This document shows, piece by piece, positions 45,814 to 54,630 of a stretch of DNA of 64,000 nucleotides. The notes beneath the pieces were generated by a model, which saw only the letters and a list, made by a program, of their open reading frames with translations, was not told where the DNA came from and made no database searches. The stretch lies in the NCBI RefSeq assembly GCF_000187935.1, contig NZ_AEUT02000001.1, positions 1,798,001 through 1,862,000 on the forward strand, in the 5' to 3' direction. Position 1 is the stretch's first letter; the number at the start of each line of letters is the position of its first letter. This DNA is from Streptococcus parauberis NCFD 2020. Its GTDB lineage: Bacteria > Bacillota > Bacilli > Lactobacillales > Streptococcaceae. The translations under genes and the position numbers were made by a program.

Positions 45814-46371
45814 TTATTCAGAGAAATAATAAATATCAAGTTGTGGCCAAGACTTTTGCCAATTCTTTTTGAGCATCCTCTGGTTATATACTTTATGACG
45901 TTGGGTATCTTCTTGGTAGAAAGGAGTTGGACTTACCTTAAATTCCAAAATATCACTTTCCCCATAAGGTAAAAAGACTTCTAAACAATTCTCTGGGTCG
46001 AGTCTTGCTGCAATGGCTGTGCATTTTTCCGGAAACTTAGCAATGGCATCACAGGCATTTAGATAGGGTTGCGCATTTGGAGTATGGACGTGCATATAGA
46101 CTTCATTTTTTATTTCCCAATCATACTGCGGGAACTTCTCTTTGATTTCTTGTTCTAAATTTAGAGTATCTTGATAGCTTATGTTTGGATCATAAAATAC
46201 TAAATCCACATCAGTTGTTTGCTCGTTTGCATTATTGGATAGTTGATTCCAAACAAAGTTTCGTAAGGTTCCTGCACAAAGCCATGAATCTTCTAACCCA
46301 ACACTTTTAATCATGGCTAATATATCCATAATTTCTGGACAAGAAGCAATCATATTTTTAATTTTATTCAC
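45814..46371 (-). CDS. Nucleotidyltransferase-fold protein (NTP_transf_6 family)
   Basis: This 185-aa protein resembles the DUF925/NTP_transf_6 group. The nucleotidyltransferase signature appears as SWLCAGTLRNFVW followed by TTDVDLVFYD (a DxD metal pair), and the later AIAARLDPENCLEVF is typical of this family. The biochemical role is unknown. It is upstream of a methyltransferase gene on the same strand. The start at 46371 is weakly supported; an internal ATG at 46350 is possible. Confidence 0.8.
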   Translation of the reverse strand: MNKIKNMIASCPEIMDILAMIKSVGLEDSWLCAGTLRNFVWNQLSNNANEQTTDVDLVFYDPNISYQDTLNLEQEIKEKFPQYDWEIKNEVYMHVHTPNAQPYLNACDAIAKFPEKCTAIAARLDPENCLEVFLPYGESDILEFKVSPTPFYQEDTQRHKVYNQRMLKKNWQKSWPQLDIYYFSE

Positions 46372-46403
46372 TTTTTGAACCTGCTTTCATTTCAAGAAAT
46401 CAA

Positions 46404-46475
46404 ATGATTAAAAAATTTTTTCCTACTATTCTTATCATTATACTTCTTTTAACAGTGATCTTATCGATTTACTGA
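46404..46475 (+). CDS. Possible 23-aa hydrophobic peptide
   Basis: An ORF starting MIKKFFPTILIII encodes a basic N-terminus plus one membrane helix. The ribosome binding site is poor and no promoter is obvious. It is listed only as a candidate small protein in an otherwise empty gap. Confidence 0.25.
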   Translation: MIKKFFPTILIIILLLTVILSIY

Positions 46476-46546
46476 GTTTTTTGACAAAAACACTACTAAT
46501 ATCTCAGTTTCAGATGACAAGTTCTAGCACCAAAAATTAACTAGCT

Positions 46547-46581
46547 AAAAAACCTATGACCTTAATACAGCCATAGGTTTT
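46547..46581 (-). terminator. Terminator of the cell-wall protease gene
   Basis: On the minus strand AAAACCTATGGC / GTCATAGGTTTT form a 10-bp stem plus a mismatch and closing pair, followed by a T-run, 12 nt after the stop codon. Confidence 0.85.
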
Positions 46582-46592
46582 GAGATGTTCCA

Positions 46593-49500
46593 CTAAAATT
46601 TTTTACCTTTAATTGGATTTTTTAGGAATATTGCCAGAGACATAACTACACTAAACAGTGCACCAAGCTTAGAACAATCATCTCGGCTTCCAGTTTCTGG
46701 TAAGGTATGTCCTCTGTTACCCTGCACTTTTTGTTGATGTTTTTGAGTTTCCTTTATTTTAAGTGGTATAGGATTAATAATATTTAAACCGTCTTGCACC
46801 TGTATTACTTCCTGACTATTTAAGTCATCTACCTGTTTTTGGCTCTCATCTTCAGTTAGTGGCAAATCTTTAATTTCCTTCTTTTGAATATTATCAGATT
46901 GTGGATCTGTAATAGTGAATGTAAGGATTTGGAATTGTCGTGTATTGCCTTTAAATAATTCAATACTCAGTTTTTTAATCCCTTCTTGCTGTGTTGATAA
47001 TGGTTCTTTAATACTATAAGAAGTGCCTTCTCCAACTTCTATTAAGTCATTGATTGAGTACTCTTTTCCTCTTTCAAGAATACCTTGTTTAACTTTAACA
47101 GGCAGAGTACTTGTTTGATTCCAATAACTTTTTGCCGTTACAAGTGTACTTGCTTGAATCACATCCTTTTTATCTTGGTAAGTCGGATCAATAACAACTA
47201 CATAATGGTCTTCAACGCTATTTCCATACCTATCTTCTAATCTGACACAGATTTTTTGCTTATCTTTAACTGGCATTGTATAGGACACAAATTTTTGATT
47301 TTTTTGATAATAGCCATCTAAACTAAAGGAATCAATCATATCATTATTGACGTATAGTTTCCAAAAATCAAGATTGTCTTTTACACTAAATTTCATAGTA
47401 AGTTGGTTGGTATTTGTTTTGATAATACCTTTATAATATCCTAGTTGTGAGGTATCACTTTCGTTGGCATCTTCAAAATCATCCAAATCGTCAGAATCGT
47501 TAGAAGTATCTAATACAGGAGTTAAATCTTCATCGTCTTTAAAGACCTCTTTGTTGAGTAACTCTAAAGTCGGAGTTTCTAAGTCTACAAAAATGAAATA
47601 ATTTTTGTGAAAGACTGTGGAACCTTTCTCATCAAGAATATCAACATAAACGAGATTATTCCCATTTGCCAATTTGAGCTTATCCGGAACTTTTTTAGTA
47701 TTATACTCCTGACTTTCCTTATTATAAGAGTCGTTTTCATATTTGAGTGTTGTATCATACATAGCTTTGTATGGATCCGAAAGATTGTTTTGAAGGCTGT
47801 TGTATTGAGTATTGATATTTCTAACACGAGCTTGATAGCCTTTCTTAAGATAAATAGCATAGTCTAAAGTTGCTATTTTTGAGTTATCATCATAAGTAAT
47901 ATGATTTTCTTGAAGACTAGCTAGTGTATGCAAAGTAATTTCTTTTCCATGCGTCAATACTATATTATGAGCATCTATATCCGAGTCTTCATCATCCTCT
48001 TCGTCATCGCTCCAGTCATCGTCATCATCATCTGAGTCTGCTCTATCTTCTAGTTCGTGTCTAGCTAGACTATGGAGGTCATTTTCAGCCTCATCATAAT
48101 TATCATCTGATTTTTTAGGCTGATAGTTATAGTTTGAAAGCGTCTCTTCTTTAACCGTCAGTTTCCCATTTTGGTCAAGGACTACTGTTTTTTCACAGGC
48201 GTTCCCTGCAATATCAGTCGCTACAATCCTTAAAGTGACTTGTCCTCCTTCTTTTTTCGGAATTTCGACAACATATGAGTCGTTTTGGTCTTTGCTTACA
48301 TTTAAAGCTTCATATCTATAGCCTTTTTCTAATGATACCTTAACGGATTCAACTTTATGGTTATCTGTCGCACTAATTTGAAGTGTTTGCTTTTTATACT
48401 TCAAGTCAAAGTCTGGTTTTTCATTATCAATTAAAATTGGTAAATAAATAGTTTCGAATTCATCCGATTTCCCAGCTTTAGCACGAATTCTAAAATAATA
48501 TTGGCCCGGATCAGCTTTCTTCAATTCTCCAAAGCTATTTTCATCATGGATTTTACCATCCCATAAGATATCGCTGTCAATATTTTCTAACTTAGCTTTA
48601 AGGTCTGCACTCTCACGGTAAGAACTTTCCATATACTTGAACGGGTAATGTCCAACTTTTAAAACACGGACAAGCTGATCTTTCTGTTCTCCTTTAACAA
48701 TGGCTACATCGTAGTCACTAGCATCTCTTAAAAAGATAAGTCGCGGTCCAACTTTACGATTTAGATTCGTTGTCATTGCATAATCTTTCGGATTTACTGC
48801 TTCGTCAGACTCATGTTTAATTAGAGGTTCATAATCATTTTTATCATGTTCCAGATATTTTTCCTTAACAAGTTCAACAAGATGTGTGTTAGCGTCTTTA
48901 TCCCACGCCGGCTTGTCTAAAACTGCCTCACTATTCCAATCCCCCATAAATCCCATAAATGGAACACTTAAATGTGGATGTTTTCCATCATGTGACTTGA
49001 AGTAAAGATAGCCTTCAATGAAATCATTAATTAATTCCGAACTTTGCAAATTAAAGGTGATTTCCATACTACCCTTGGCTGCTAAAGTAAGCTGTTTTGG
49101 ACCAGACAACTTGACATCACTTAGGATATTCGGAATGACAGCTTTTATTTTAACTGGACCATACTCATCATCTCGAGTGACTTCTTTAACACTTGTTGTA
49201 AAAATATCTCCCATTTCAATGTCAAAAGTTTGGCTTTGGTTACTCATATTATGTAAAGTCAAAGTAAAGGAGTGGTCCTTACCTATCTCACCTAATGATG
49301 CTCCACCACTTCGCTTACTTCTAATTAATACCTCAGAGTTAAAAGCTTTATTCACATTGATAAAACCAGCCCCTTGTTGTCGAGGAGAATGCTCAATCTC
49401 TTTTCCTAGATCAGAAGCTTGATGATTAATTAATGGAGTTGCCGTGTTCATCAATAAAATTTTCATGATGTCACTGTTAGTTAATTGAAAGCGGCTTTTT

Positions 49501-51449
49501 AATTCTGGGTTCTGATTAATCCATTCTTTAACTTTAGGCAATAGCAAAGCTGCTGAAGCGGCAACGTGTGGCGATGCCATTGATGTCCCGGAACTAATGA
49601 AATAGTCATCATCATTCCTAGTAGAATAAATATATTCTCCTTGTCCAAGAAGATCAGGTTTCATTTCTAAACCAAAATTTGGCCCCCAACTACTAAAGCC
49701 AGAAACACCGTTTTGATCAGCAATAATATATGGCTTAAGCTCCGTTTTAAATTGGAGATTTACTTTTTTGTTTCCAAGCTTTTGGACCTTGTCAATTAAC
49801 TCTTTACCGTCATCATGTGATAATGAAATAACCCAATTTTGTTTTAAATCCAAGTCATCATATCCCATAACAGGTGCCCTATGATAATTTCCACGTGTAG
49901 AAGAAACAATCTCATTCACTAAAATAACACCTTTTGAGTTTTTCAAAAATCGCTCAACTTTTGTTTTTAAAGATTCATCTCCACGTTGAATAAGAACGAC
50001 TTTATCCTTATAACTGTCATTATTTGGATTATACTTGGCAATATCCTCCGGTGTCCCTTTTCCTAAATAGATAATGCCGAAGTCTTCTTTGTTTTTTGGT
50101 AAGCGCTTAATAGAATGTGCACCAACTTCTGTGAATGGGTACTCTTTCCCATCAATCAAAACTCTTGGTAGTGGAACAACCATATTGTTGATCGACCCAA
50201 CTCCGATTGCTGATTCTGTTGCCGCAACTCCTACCGCTGTCGAGGTGTCTTTTAATCTATATTCATTATCAACATAAGTATCGTAAGAATTGGTGGAAGC
50301 TGAACCTGCGTAATTCCCCATAGCCGCAACTACAATTATACCTTCATCCGTAGCTTTCTTAACTGCGGCGTAAAAGTCATCATCAGATAAACCACTTGCT
50401 CGTTCACCGATACTCAAGCTAATGATGTCAGCTTTTCGTCTAATAGCGTCATCAATAGCATGGAATTTTGAATCTGGACCGACATAAGATGGATTATCTT
50501 CATCTTTAGGTTCCGTTGAAAAAACACGATAGGATAAAATTTGTGCATTTGGTGCAATACCTTTAAAGCCTCCAGGGATTTTTGAGTTCCCAGCCAAAAT
50601 ACCAGCAATATGCATCCCGTGCGGACGATTACTTCGGTCTTTTATATCGTATGTTCCAGTCAAATAATTAAAACCAAAAGGGATTTTTTCTGTAAAACCC
50701 AAGTCCTTATTAGCTGCTAATTTTAAATGCTTTTTAACATTTGGATCTTGATCAATTGTCATATCCTGACTATTAACGTCTGCACCAGAGTCGACAGAAG
50801 CAATGACAATTCCCCGTCCATCAAACTTTCGATCATTTGTCGATTTAATATAGGAATCAATTAATTTAGTGAGAGCTTCTTTTTCTGACTTTTCTAAATT
50901 TGTATTAGCAATTTCCTTGATATTCTTGACACCAACCAGTTTATTTAAATAATAAGAAAATTGTTCTGGGACTTGAATATTAACCTTGGAATCATTGAGG
51001 CTCTGTTTCCCTTTTTCCTCTTTTTTTGCTAACATTGCAATTAGCTCGTCATTAACATACTTGGTTTTCTGATCAAATTCTATTTCATATTCTTTTATTC
51101 CATGACTAGAAGCCTCATCAGCATTTTCTGACCTTATTGGCTGTTCTAAATTAACATGATTTGTAGGTAGAGGCTCACTCTTATTAGTGCTTTCATTTTC
51201 TGAATTAGTTTGCTCAACAAAAGCAGAAGACTGATTTGTTGCTTTCTCTTCATAAATTGACATAGGACTCGAGGAATTACTAGCATTTTCCACCTCTAGA
51301 GAACGAGACTCATCAGCTTTTACCTTGGAGAGATAATTACTTGTGTTTTCATTTTGTGATTCAGCTGCTGCTGCCTGACTAGTTAAAAGTAAGGTTAGCG
51401 GACAAACTAAACTTAAAATAGCAATTTTACAGATTTTTTTCTCTTTCAT
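46593..51449 (-). CDS. Cell-wall-anchored subtilisin-family protease (CspA/PrtS/SspA-like)
   Basis: This is a giant surface serine protease of about 1618 aa. The start at 51449 (MKEKKICKIAILSLV) has AGAAGGA 6 nt upstream and gives a clean signal peptide cut near AAAAES. The S8 catalytic triad is visible: Asp220 in VIASVDSGAD, His277 in RPHGMHIAG and Ser623 in SSGTSMASPHVAA. A PA-like insert and an Fn3-like domain follow. A run of Asp and Glu lies at about residues 1138-1155 and a second acidic stretch further on. LPETG at 1583-1587, a hydrophobic helix and a basic tail give sortase anchoring. The length fits the SspA/CspA/SpyCEP group better than C5a peptidase (about 1150 aa). The substrate is unknown. 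Confidence 0.93.
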   Translation of the reverse strand: MKEKKICKIAILSLVCPLTLLLTSQAAAAESQNENTSNYLSKVKADESRSLEVENASNSSSPMSIYEEKATNQSSAFVEQTNSENESTNKSEPLPTNHVNLEQPIRSENADEASSHGIKEYEIEFDQKTKYVNDELIAMLAKKEEKGKQSLNDSKVNIQVPEQFSYYLNKLVGVKNIKEIANTNLEKSEKEALTKLIDSYIKSTNDRKFDGRGIVIASVDSGADVNSQDMTIDQDPNVKKHLKLAANKDLGFTEKIPFGFNYLTGTYDIKDRSNRPHGMHIAGILAGNSKIPGGFKGIAPNAQILSYRVFSTEPKDEDNPSYVGPDSKFHAIDDAIRRKADIISLSIGERASGLSDDDFYAAVKKATDEGIIVVAAMGNYAGSASTNSYDTYVDNEYRLKDTSTAVGVAATESAIGVGSINNMVVPLPRVLIDGKEYPFTEVGAHSIKRLPKNKEDFGIIYLGKGTPEDIAKYNPNNDSYKDKVVLIQRGDESLKTKVERFLKNSKGVILVNEIVSSTRGNYHRAPVMGYDDLDLKQNWVISLSHDDGKELIDKVQKLGNKKVNLQFKTELKPYIIADQNGVSGFSSWGPNFGLEMKPDLLGQGEYIYSTRNDDDYFISSGTSMASPHVAASAALLLPKVKEWINQNPELKSRFQLTNSDIMKILLMNTATPLINHQASDLGKEIEHSPRQQGAGFINVNKAFNSEVLIRSKRSGGASLGEIGKDHSFTLTLHNMSNQSQTFDIEMGDIFTTSVKEVTRDDEYGPVKIKAVIPNILSDVKLSGPKQLTLAAKGSMEITFNLQSSELINDFIEGYLYFKSHDGKHPHLSVPFMGFMGDWNSEAVLDKPAWDKDANTHLVELVKEKYLEHDKNDYEPLIKHESDEAVNPKDYAMTTNLNRKVGPRLIFLRDASDYDVAIVKGEQKDQLVRVLKVGHYPFKYMESSYRESADLKAKLENIDSDILWDGKIHDENSFGELKKADPGQYYFRIRAKAGKSDEFETIYLPILIDNEKPDFDLKYKKQTLQISATDNHKVESVKVSLEKGYRYEALNVSKDQNDSYVVEIPKKEGGQVTLRIVATDIAGNACEKTVVLDQNGKLTVKEETLSNYNYQPKKSDDNYDEAENDLHSLARHELEDRADSDDDDDDWSDDEEDDEDSDIDAHNIVLTHGKEITLHTLASLQENHITYDDNSKIATLDYAIYLKKGYQARVRNINTQYNSLQNNLSDPYKAMYDTTLKYENDSYNKESQEYNTKKVPDKLKLANGNNLVYVDILDEKGSTVFHKNYFIFVDLETPTLELLNKEVFKDDEDLTPVLDTSNDSDDLDDFEDANESDTSQLGYYKGIIKTNTNQLTMKFSVKDNLDFWKLYVNNDMIDSFSLDGYYQKNQKFVSYTMPVKDKQKICVRLEDRYGNSVEDHYVVVIDPTYQDKKDVIQASTLVTAKSYWNQTSTLPVKVKQGILERGKEYSINDLIEVGEGTSYSIKEPLSTQQEGIKKLSIELFKGNTRQFQILTFTITDPQSDNIQKKEIKDLPLTEDESQKQVDDLNSQEVIQVQDGLNIINPIPLKIKETQKHQQKVQGNRGHTLPETGSRDDCSKLGALFSVVMSLAIFLKNPIKGKKF

Positions 51450-51520
51450 ATTTATCCTTCTAATCGGCAAATGTTTTTAACGCCGTTTATTTTATTTATT
51501 AAGCTTACTTAATTTATTAC

Positions 51521-51550
51521 ATTATACACTATCGAAATCGATTTCTGCAA
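51521..51550 (-). promoter_or_regulatory. Protease promoter with a 12-bp palindrome in the spacer
   Basis: TATAAT (51521-51526) and TTGCAG (51545-51550) are 18 bp apart on the minus strand. The spacer and first -35 base hold the perfect palindrome GAAATCGATTTC (51534-51545), a candidate repressor site. The mRNA leader is about 65 nt. The region between 51551 and 51691 shows no other element. Confidence 0.6.
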
Positions 51551-51691
51551 TGCTTATTTCATAAAATTATAAAAGACTTAATATTTTTTAATATTAAAAT
51601 AAACGTCACTCAATGAAGGGAGGGGTTCAAGCCTAGAAGCACATACTTGTAAAACAAAAATACAATAGAAGTCTTCTGAGATGTTAATCAT

Positions 51692-51721
51692 GAAAAAAGA
51701 AACAGCCTCTACTGTTTCTTT
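51692..51721 (-). terminator. Hairpin between the IS relic and the protease promoter
   Basis: AAAGAAACAG / CTGTTTCTTT form a 10-bp stem with a 6-nt loop and a T-run on the minus strand. It would stop read-through into the protease gene. Confidence 0.65.
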
Positions 51722-51786
51722 AAATTAATATTATTTTATCGGTTTATTAATCTCTTTACCAATTCCAAATCCACATCCTCAGTCAA

Positions 51787-52078
51787 ATGTTCTTAATCCA
51801 TGGGATGAAACCCTCAATGTCTCGTAAAGGCAATAGCTTAGACAATGGCATGATGGAATCTTTCTTTGGAACACTGAAAACAGAAATGTTTTATGGGTTT
51901 GAGAAAGAATTTACTTCCCTTGAAGCACTGAAAAAAGCTATTTCAGTATATATCAACTACTACAATACTAAACGAATCAAACTAACATTAAAAGGACTGA
52001 GTCCTGTGCAATACAGAACTCAATCCTTAGTTTAAATATTTAGTCTAACTTTTGGGGGTCACTTCAGTTCTTGTCCAG
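51787..52078 (+). pseudogene. IS3-family (IS150-group) transposase relic, C-terminal part plus right end
   Basis: The 82 codons at 51787-52035 match the C-terminal end of an OrfB integrase: SRKGNSLDNGMMESFFGTLKTEMFYG includes the third catalytic residue (Glu), and YYNTKRIKLTLKGLSPVQYR is the usual tail. The first two catalytic Asp residues and orfA are missing. The element's right end follows (CTAACTTTTGGGGGTCACTTC, about 52047-52067). The left boundary lies near 51780 and cannot be fixed. The matching left half of a similar element is seen at 53792-54630 in the same orientation. Confidence 0.85.
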
Positions 52079-52098
52079 CCTATAATGTTTTGTATGCC

Positions 52099-52551
52099 TT
52101 ATGTTATTGATTTAATGTATGGTTCTTTGGTAGTGCCAATTGAGTAAACATACTTATGACCTTGCGTCATACTGTGATAGAAACCTTCACCGTCATAGAT
52201 TTGGAATGCTTGCATAGTATTACTTTCTTCGTCAGTATAGATAAAGTTATAGTAGGGATTATTGGCAAAAATGGTTCGCAATTCTTCATTATTAATAGGG
52301 CGAGCCATTCCTTCAATTCGAATAACCTGTGTCAGATAACCATCTTCGACCATGGCTGTCAAAGCAATGCGTTCATCACCCATAAGCTGTTGGTAAAAAT
52401 GCGTTTTAGGACTGGTCATAAAGAAAACACCTTCTTCATTTGCAGCAACAATGTGTGCATGCCGTGCATGTGGTTTTCCATCTTTATCAACTGTAGCAAA
52501 GACTCCGACTTTCATGTCTTCAATGATAGTCATAATTTCTTTAATTTCCAT
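52099..52551 (-). CDS. Pyridoxamine 5'-phosphate oxidase-like flavoprotein
   Basis: This is a 150-aa split-barrel protein of the PNPOx-like family. The start at 52551 (MEIKEIMTIIEDMKVGVFATVDKDGKPHARHAHIV) has GGAG 7 nt upstream. The N-terminal VGVFATVDKDGKPHAR pattern is the family signature, and FFMTSPKTHFYQQL is the second conserved region. Members bind FMN or F420 and often act as general stress or nitroreductase-like proteins; the substrate here is unknown. It lies next to the tRNA-Leu fragment on the side that I infer to be chromosome, not island. Confidence 0.85.
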   Translation of the reverse strand: MEIKEIMTIIEDMKVGVFATVDKDGKPHARHAHIVAANEEGVFFMTSPKTHFYQQLMGDERIALTAMVEDGYLTQVIRIEGMARPINNEELRTIFANNPYYNFIYTDEESNTMQAFQIYDGEGFYHSMTQGHKYVYSIGTTKEPYIKSIT

Positions 52552-52685
52552 AACTTTTCTCCTGTAACCGCTTTTACTATAGTATATCAAATTTTAGGAT
52601 AAGATGTTGTGAATAAAGGTAAATCAAATATTGAACTTTGAAAAATCAAAAAAGACAAAGTATAGAAACCTTGTCTTTTCAATTA

Positions 52686-52736
52686 TACCGGCGGTCGGGG
52701 TCGAACCGACACGTCCGTGAGGCACTGGATTTTGAG
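52686..52736 (-). other. 3' fragment of tRNA-Leu(CAA): probable attR of an integrated element
   Basis: On the minus strand the sequence begins with the anticodon loop CTCAAAA and continues through the anticodon 3' stem, variable arm, T arm (GGTTCGACCCC) and the acceptor 3' strand ending GCCGGTA. The 5' half expected of a tRNA-Leu is absent; the sequence just upstream is unrelated. The loop is flanked by GCACT / AGTGC, an inverted pair like the core sites of tyrosine integrases. The polarity says the element would lie toward higher coordinates. No CCA is encoded. Confidence 0.8.
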
Positions 52737-53149
52737 TGCTACCAAGCACTTTTTAAAGATACCAAACCTTGATTTAACAAGGTTTGAGTTTTGGAAATCA
52801 ACTTAAAAAGCAAGTGATTTTGAAATTTTAGTAACTTTTTGGTTACCTATTTACATATACCAATAATAGAAAAACTATCCCAACTTTAATGGCTTCTTTA
52901 AATACTAATGTTAACAAAAATAAAGCAGTTATAATTTAACAGGTAACGAAGCACTACTTTGTTCTTATACGGTTACTTGTATTATCAGTCAAAGCAATAT
53001 TATTAGTGAACGACTTGATTTTTGGAGGAAAATGTAGGAATACAATAAATTAGCATATTAAACATTTATATATAATACTTAGTGAACGTTTTTACAATTT
53101 TTCAACATAATTTATAGCTATATCAACCGTCTTAAAAAGACCATATCAC
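52737..53149. other. AT-rich non-coding stretch next to the tRNA fragment
   Basis: There is no credible gene in this stretch of about 410 bases. It contains the hairpin AAACCTTG / CAAGGTTT (about 52764-52785) and several scattered GGTTAC/GTAAC pentamers or hexamers (52831, 52841, 52942, 52971) that could be integrase arm sites. The base composition is clearly more AT-rich by eye than the conserved core. Confidence 0.4.
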
Positions 53150-53178
53150 TTTACAAATAAGTGGTCACTTGGTATAAT
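53150..53178 (+). promoter_or_regulatory. Promoter of the PepSY lipoprotein gene
   Basis: TTTACA (53150-53155) and TATAAT (53173-53178) are 17 bp apart, with the extended -10 TGG before TATAAT. AAGTG-GT-CACTT lies in the spacer and could be an operator. Confidence 0.75.
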
Positions 53179-53210
53179 ATATTTAAATTAAATATAGAAA
53201 AGGTGATTAT

Positions 53211-53732
53211 ATGAAAAAAACATTTACATCTACCCTAGTATTGTTATCAGCTCTAATGTTAACAGCTTGCTCTGAGAGCAATACAGGTAAAAGTATTTCT
53301 GAAGATAAAGCTACTGATATCGTTTTAAAAGATGCTAAGCTAACTAAAAAAGAAGTATCTAATTTCCAAATTAAGTCTGATAAAGAAGATGGTAAAGCTA
53401 CTTATGAAATTGATTTTGATACAGACAAAAAAGAGTATGATTATACTGTAAATGCTGAAACTGGTAAAATTTTAGAAAAATCGACTGATAGCAAAGGATT
53501 ATCCGGAGCTAAAGATTTAACTAAGGACGCTATCTCTCAAGATAAAGCTAAGAGTATTGTTTTAAAAGATGCTAATGTTAAAGAAGAAGATACATCTATG
53601 ATGTCTATTGAAAAAGATATGGATGGAACAACTAGCACTTATGAAGTAACTTTTACAGCTAACAATAAAGAGTATGAATACACTGTAAATGCCAAATCTG
53701 GTGAAATTATGGAAAAATCATCTGAAAACTAA
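53211..53732 (+). CDS. PepSY-domain lipoprotein (two repeats)
   Basis: This 173-aa secreted lipoprotein has a signal peptide ending in lipobox LTAC (Cys20). The mature part contains two PepSY-like repeats, each with ISEDKATDIVLKDA / ISQDKAKSIVLKDA, then YEIDFDTDKKEYDYTVNAETGKILEK / YEVTFTANNKEYEYTVNAKSGEIMEK, an internal duplication. PepSY domains are thought to inhibit or sense peptidases at the cell surface. AAAGG precedes the ATG. It lies between the tRNA fragment and an IS relic, so it is probably cargo of the island. Confidence 0.88.
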   Translation: MKKTFTSTLVLLSALMLTACSESNTGKSISEDKATDIVLKDAKLTKKEVSNFQIKSDKEDGKATYEIDFDTDKKEYDYTVNAETGKILEKSTDSKGLSGAKDLTKDAISQDKAKSIVLKDANVKEEDTSMMSIEKDMDGTTSTYEVTFTANNKEYEYTVNAKSGEIMEKSSEN

Positions 53733-53791
53733 GATAAGTTATAAAAAAACAACTCTAAAAATAAGGCAATTAAAAATACTCTGAGGAAATT

Positions 53792-54630
53792 TGACCTGCA
53801 CCCCAAAAGTTAAACTCAAGAAAAACACTCCTGATGAATTCTAGTAAAATAGAATCAGGAGTGTTTTTTTATGTTCAAAAAAGCTTGTGCGTTAGAAACA
53901 AAATTAGCATGTATTGAAATAAAAAAAACAGGTAAAAGTGACAAAGTCATTATGGATACACTTGGAATAAAAATTAAAAGTCAGGTCTATACTTGGTGAA
54001 GCTGCTATCAAAAAGGAGAGACTCATCGCTTCTTATAACCAGTAGGCAAACAATATACCTATGGAAAGGTATGGAGCAGTTATCCGAGGTTGAAGAATTG
54101 AGGCTTCAACTTGAGTTTTTAAAAAAACTATCGAAGCTTGATGAGAAAATCGACAAGGTAAGTCTTATCAAGCTCGTTGAACATTATAAAAATCAATATC
54201 CTATAAAATTCATACTTGACTGTTTTAAAGTGTCACGATCTACTTACTATCGTTGGAAATCTGATATGAGCCAACCTACTCATCACGATAGCATCGTTGA
54301 GAAAATTGAGAATTTATCTGTAAAATATGAATTTATCTATGGGTATAGAACTACCAGAATTTTACTGATTGATGAGTATGGGATTGTTGTGAATGTTAAA
54401 AAAGTCTATCGCCATTATGAAGAAAAATGGCTGGTTATATCGCACAAGACCAAAGAAGGATCCTCATTTAGGAAAACTTATTATGTCACTGATAATAAGT
54501 TAGACTGTCAATTTAACGTCGACAAACCACTTCAAAAACTTGTTACAGATATTACCTATCTCCATTTCGGAGGACGTAAACTTTATTTATCATCTATCAT
54601 GGACCTTTATCATCATGAGATTATGTACTG
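53792..54630 (+). mobile_element. IS3-family element, left end and truncated orfA/orfB
   Basis: The left end TGACCTGCACCCCAAAAGTT starts at 53792. A strong hairpin (AAAAACACTCCTGAT / ATCAGGAGTGTTTTT, 53821-53868) follows, then orfA from ATG 53871, broken by TGA at 53997. The orfB part (about 54068-54628) keeps a helix-turn-helix FKVSRSTYYRWK region and two catalytic Asp segments (TDITYLHF and SIMDLYH), then stops abruptly where another IS end begins. The C-terminal third is missing. The element cannot transpose by itself. Confidence 0.85.

Noticed and set aside
46593..51449. C5a peptidase (scp) annotation for the surface protease
   Set aside because: The catalytic domain is related, but about 1618 aa and the long stalk with acidic inserts fit the CspA/SspA/PrtS group better than the C5a peptidase of about 1150 aa.
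52156..52602. 148-aa protein on the plus strand
   Set aside because: It is antisense to the PNPOx-like gene, rich in Phe and His as expected for a shadow frame, with no start signal.
52686..52780. Intact tRNA-Leu gene
   Set aside because: The acceptor 5' strand, D arm and 5' anticodon stem are missing; the sequence before the anticodon loop is unrelated to tRNA, so only a 3' half remains.
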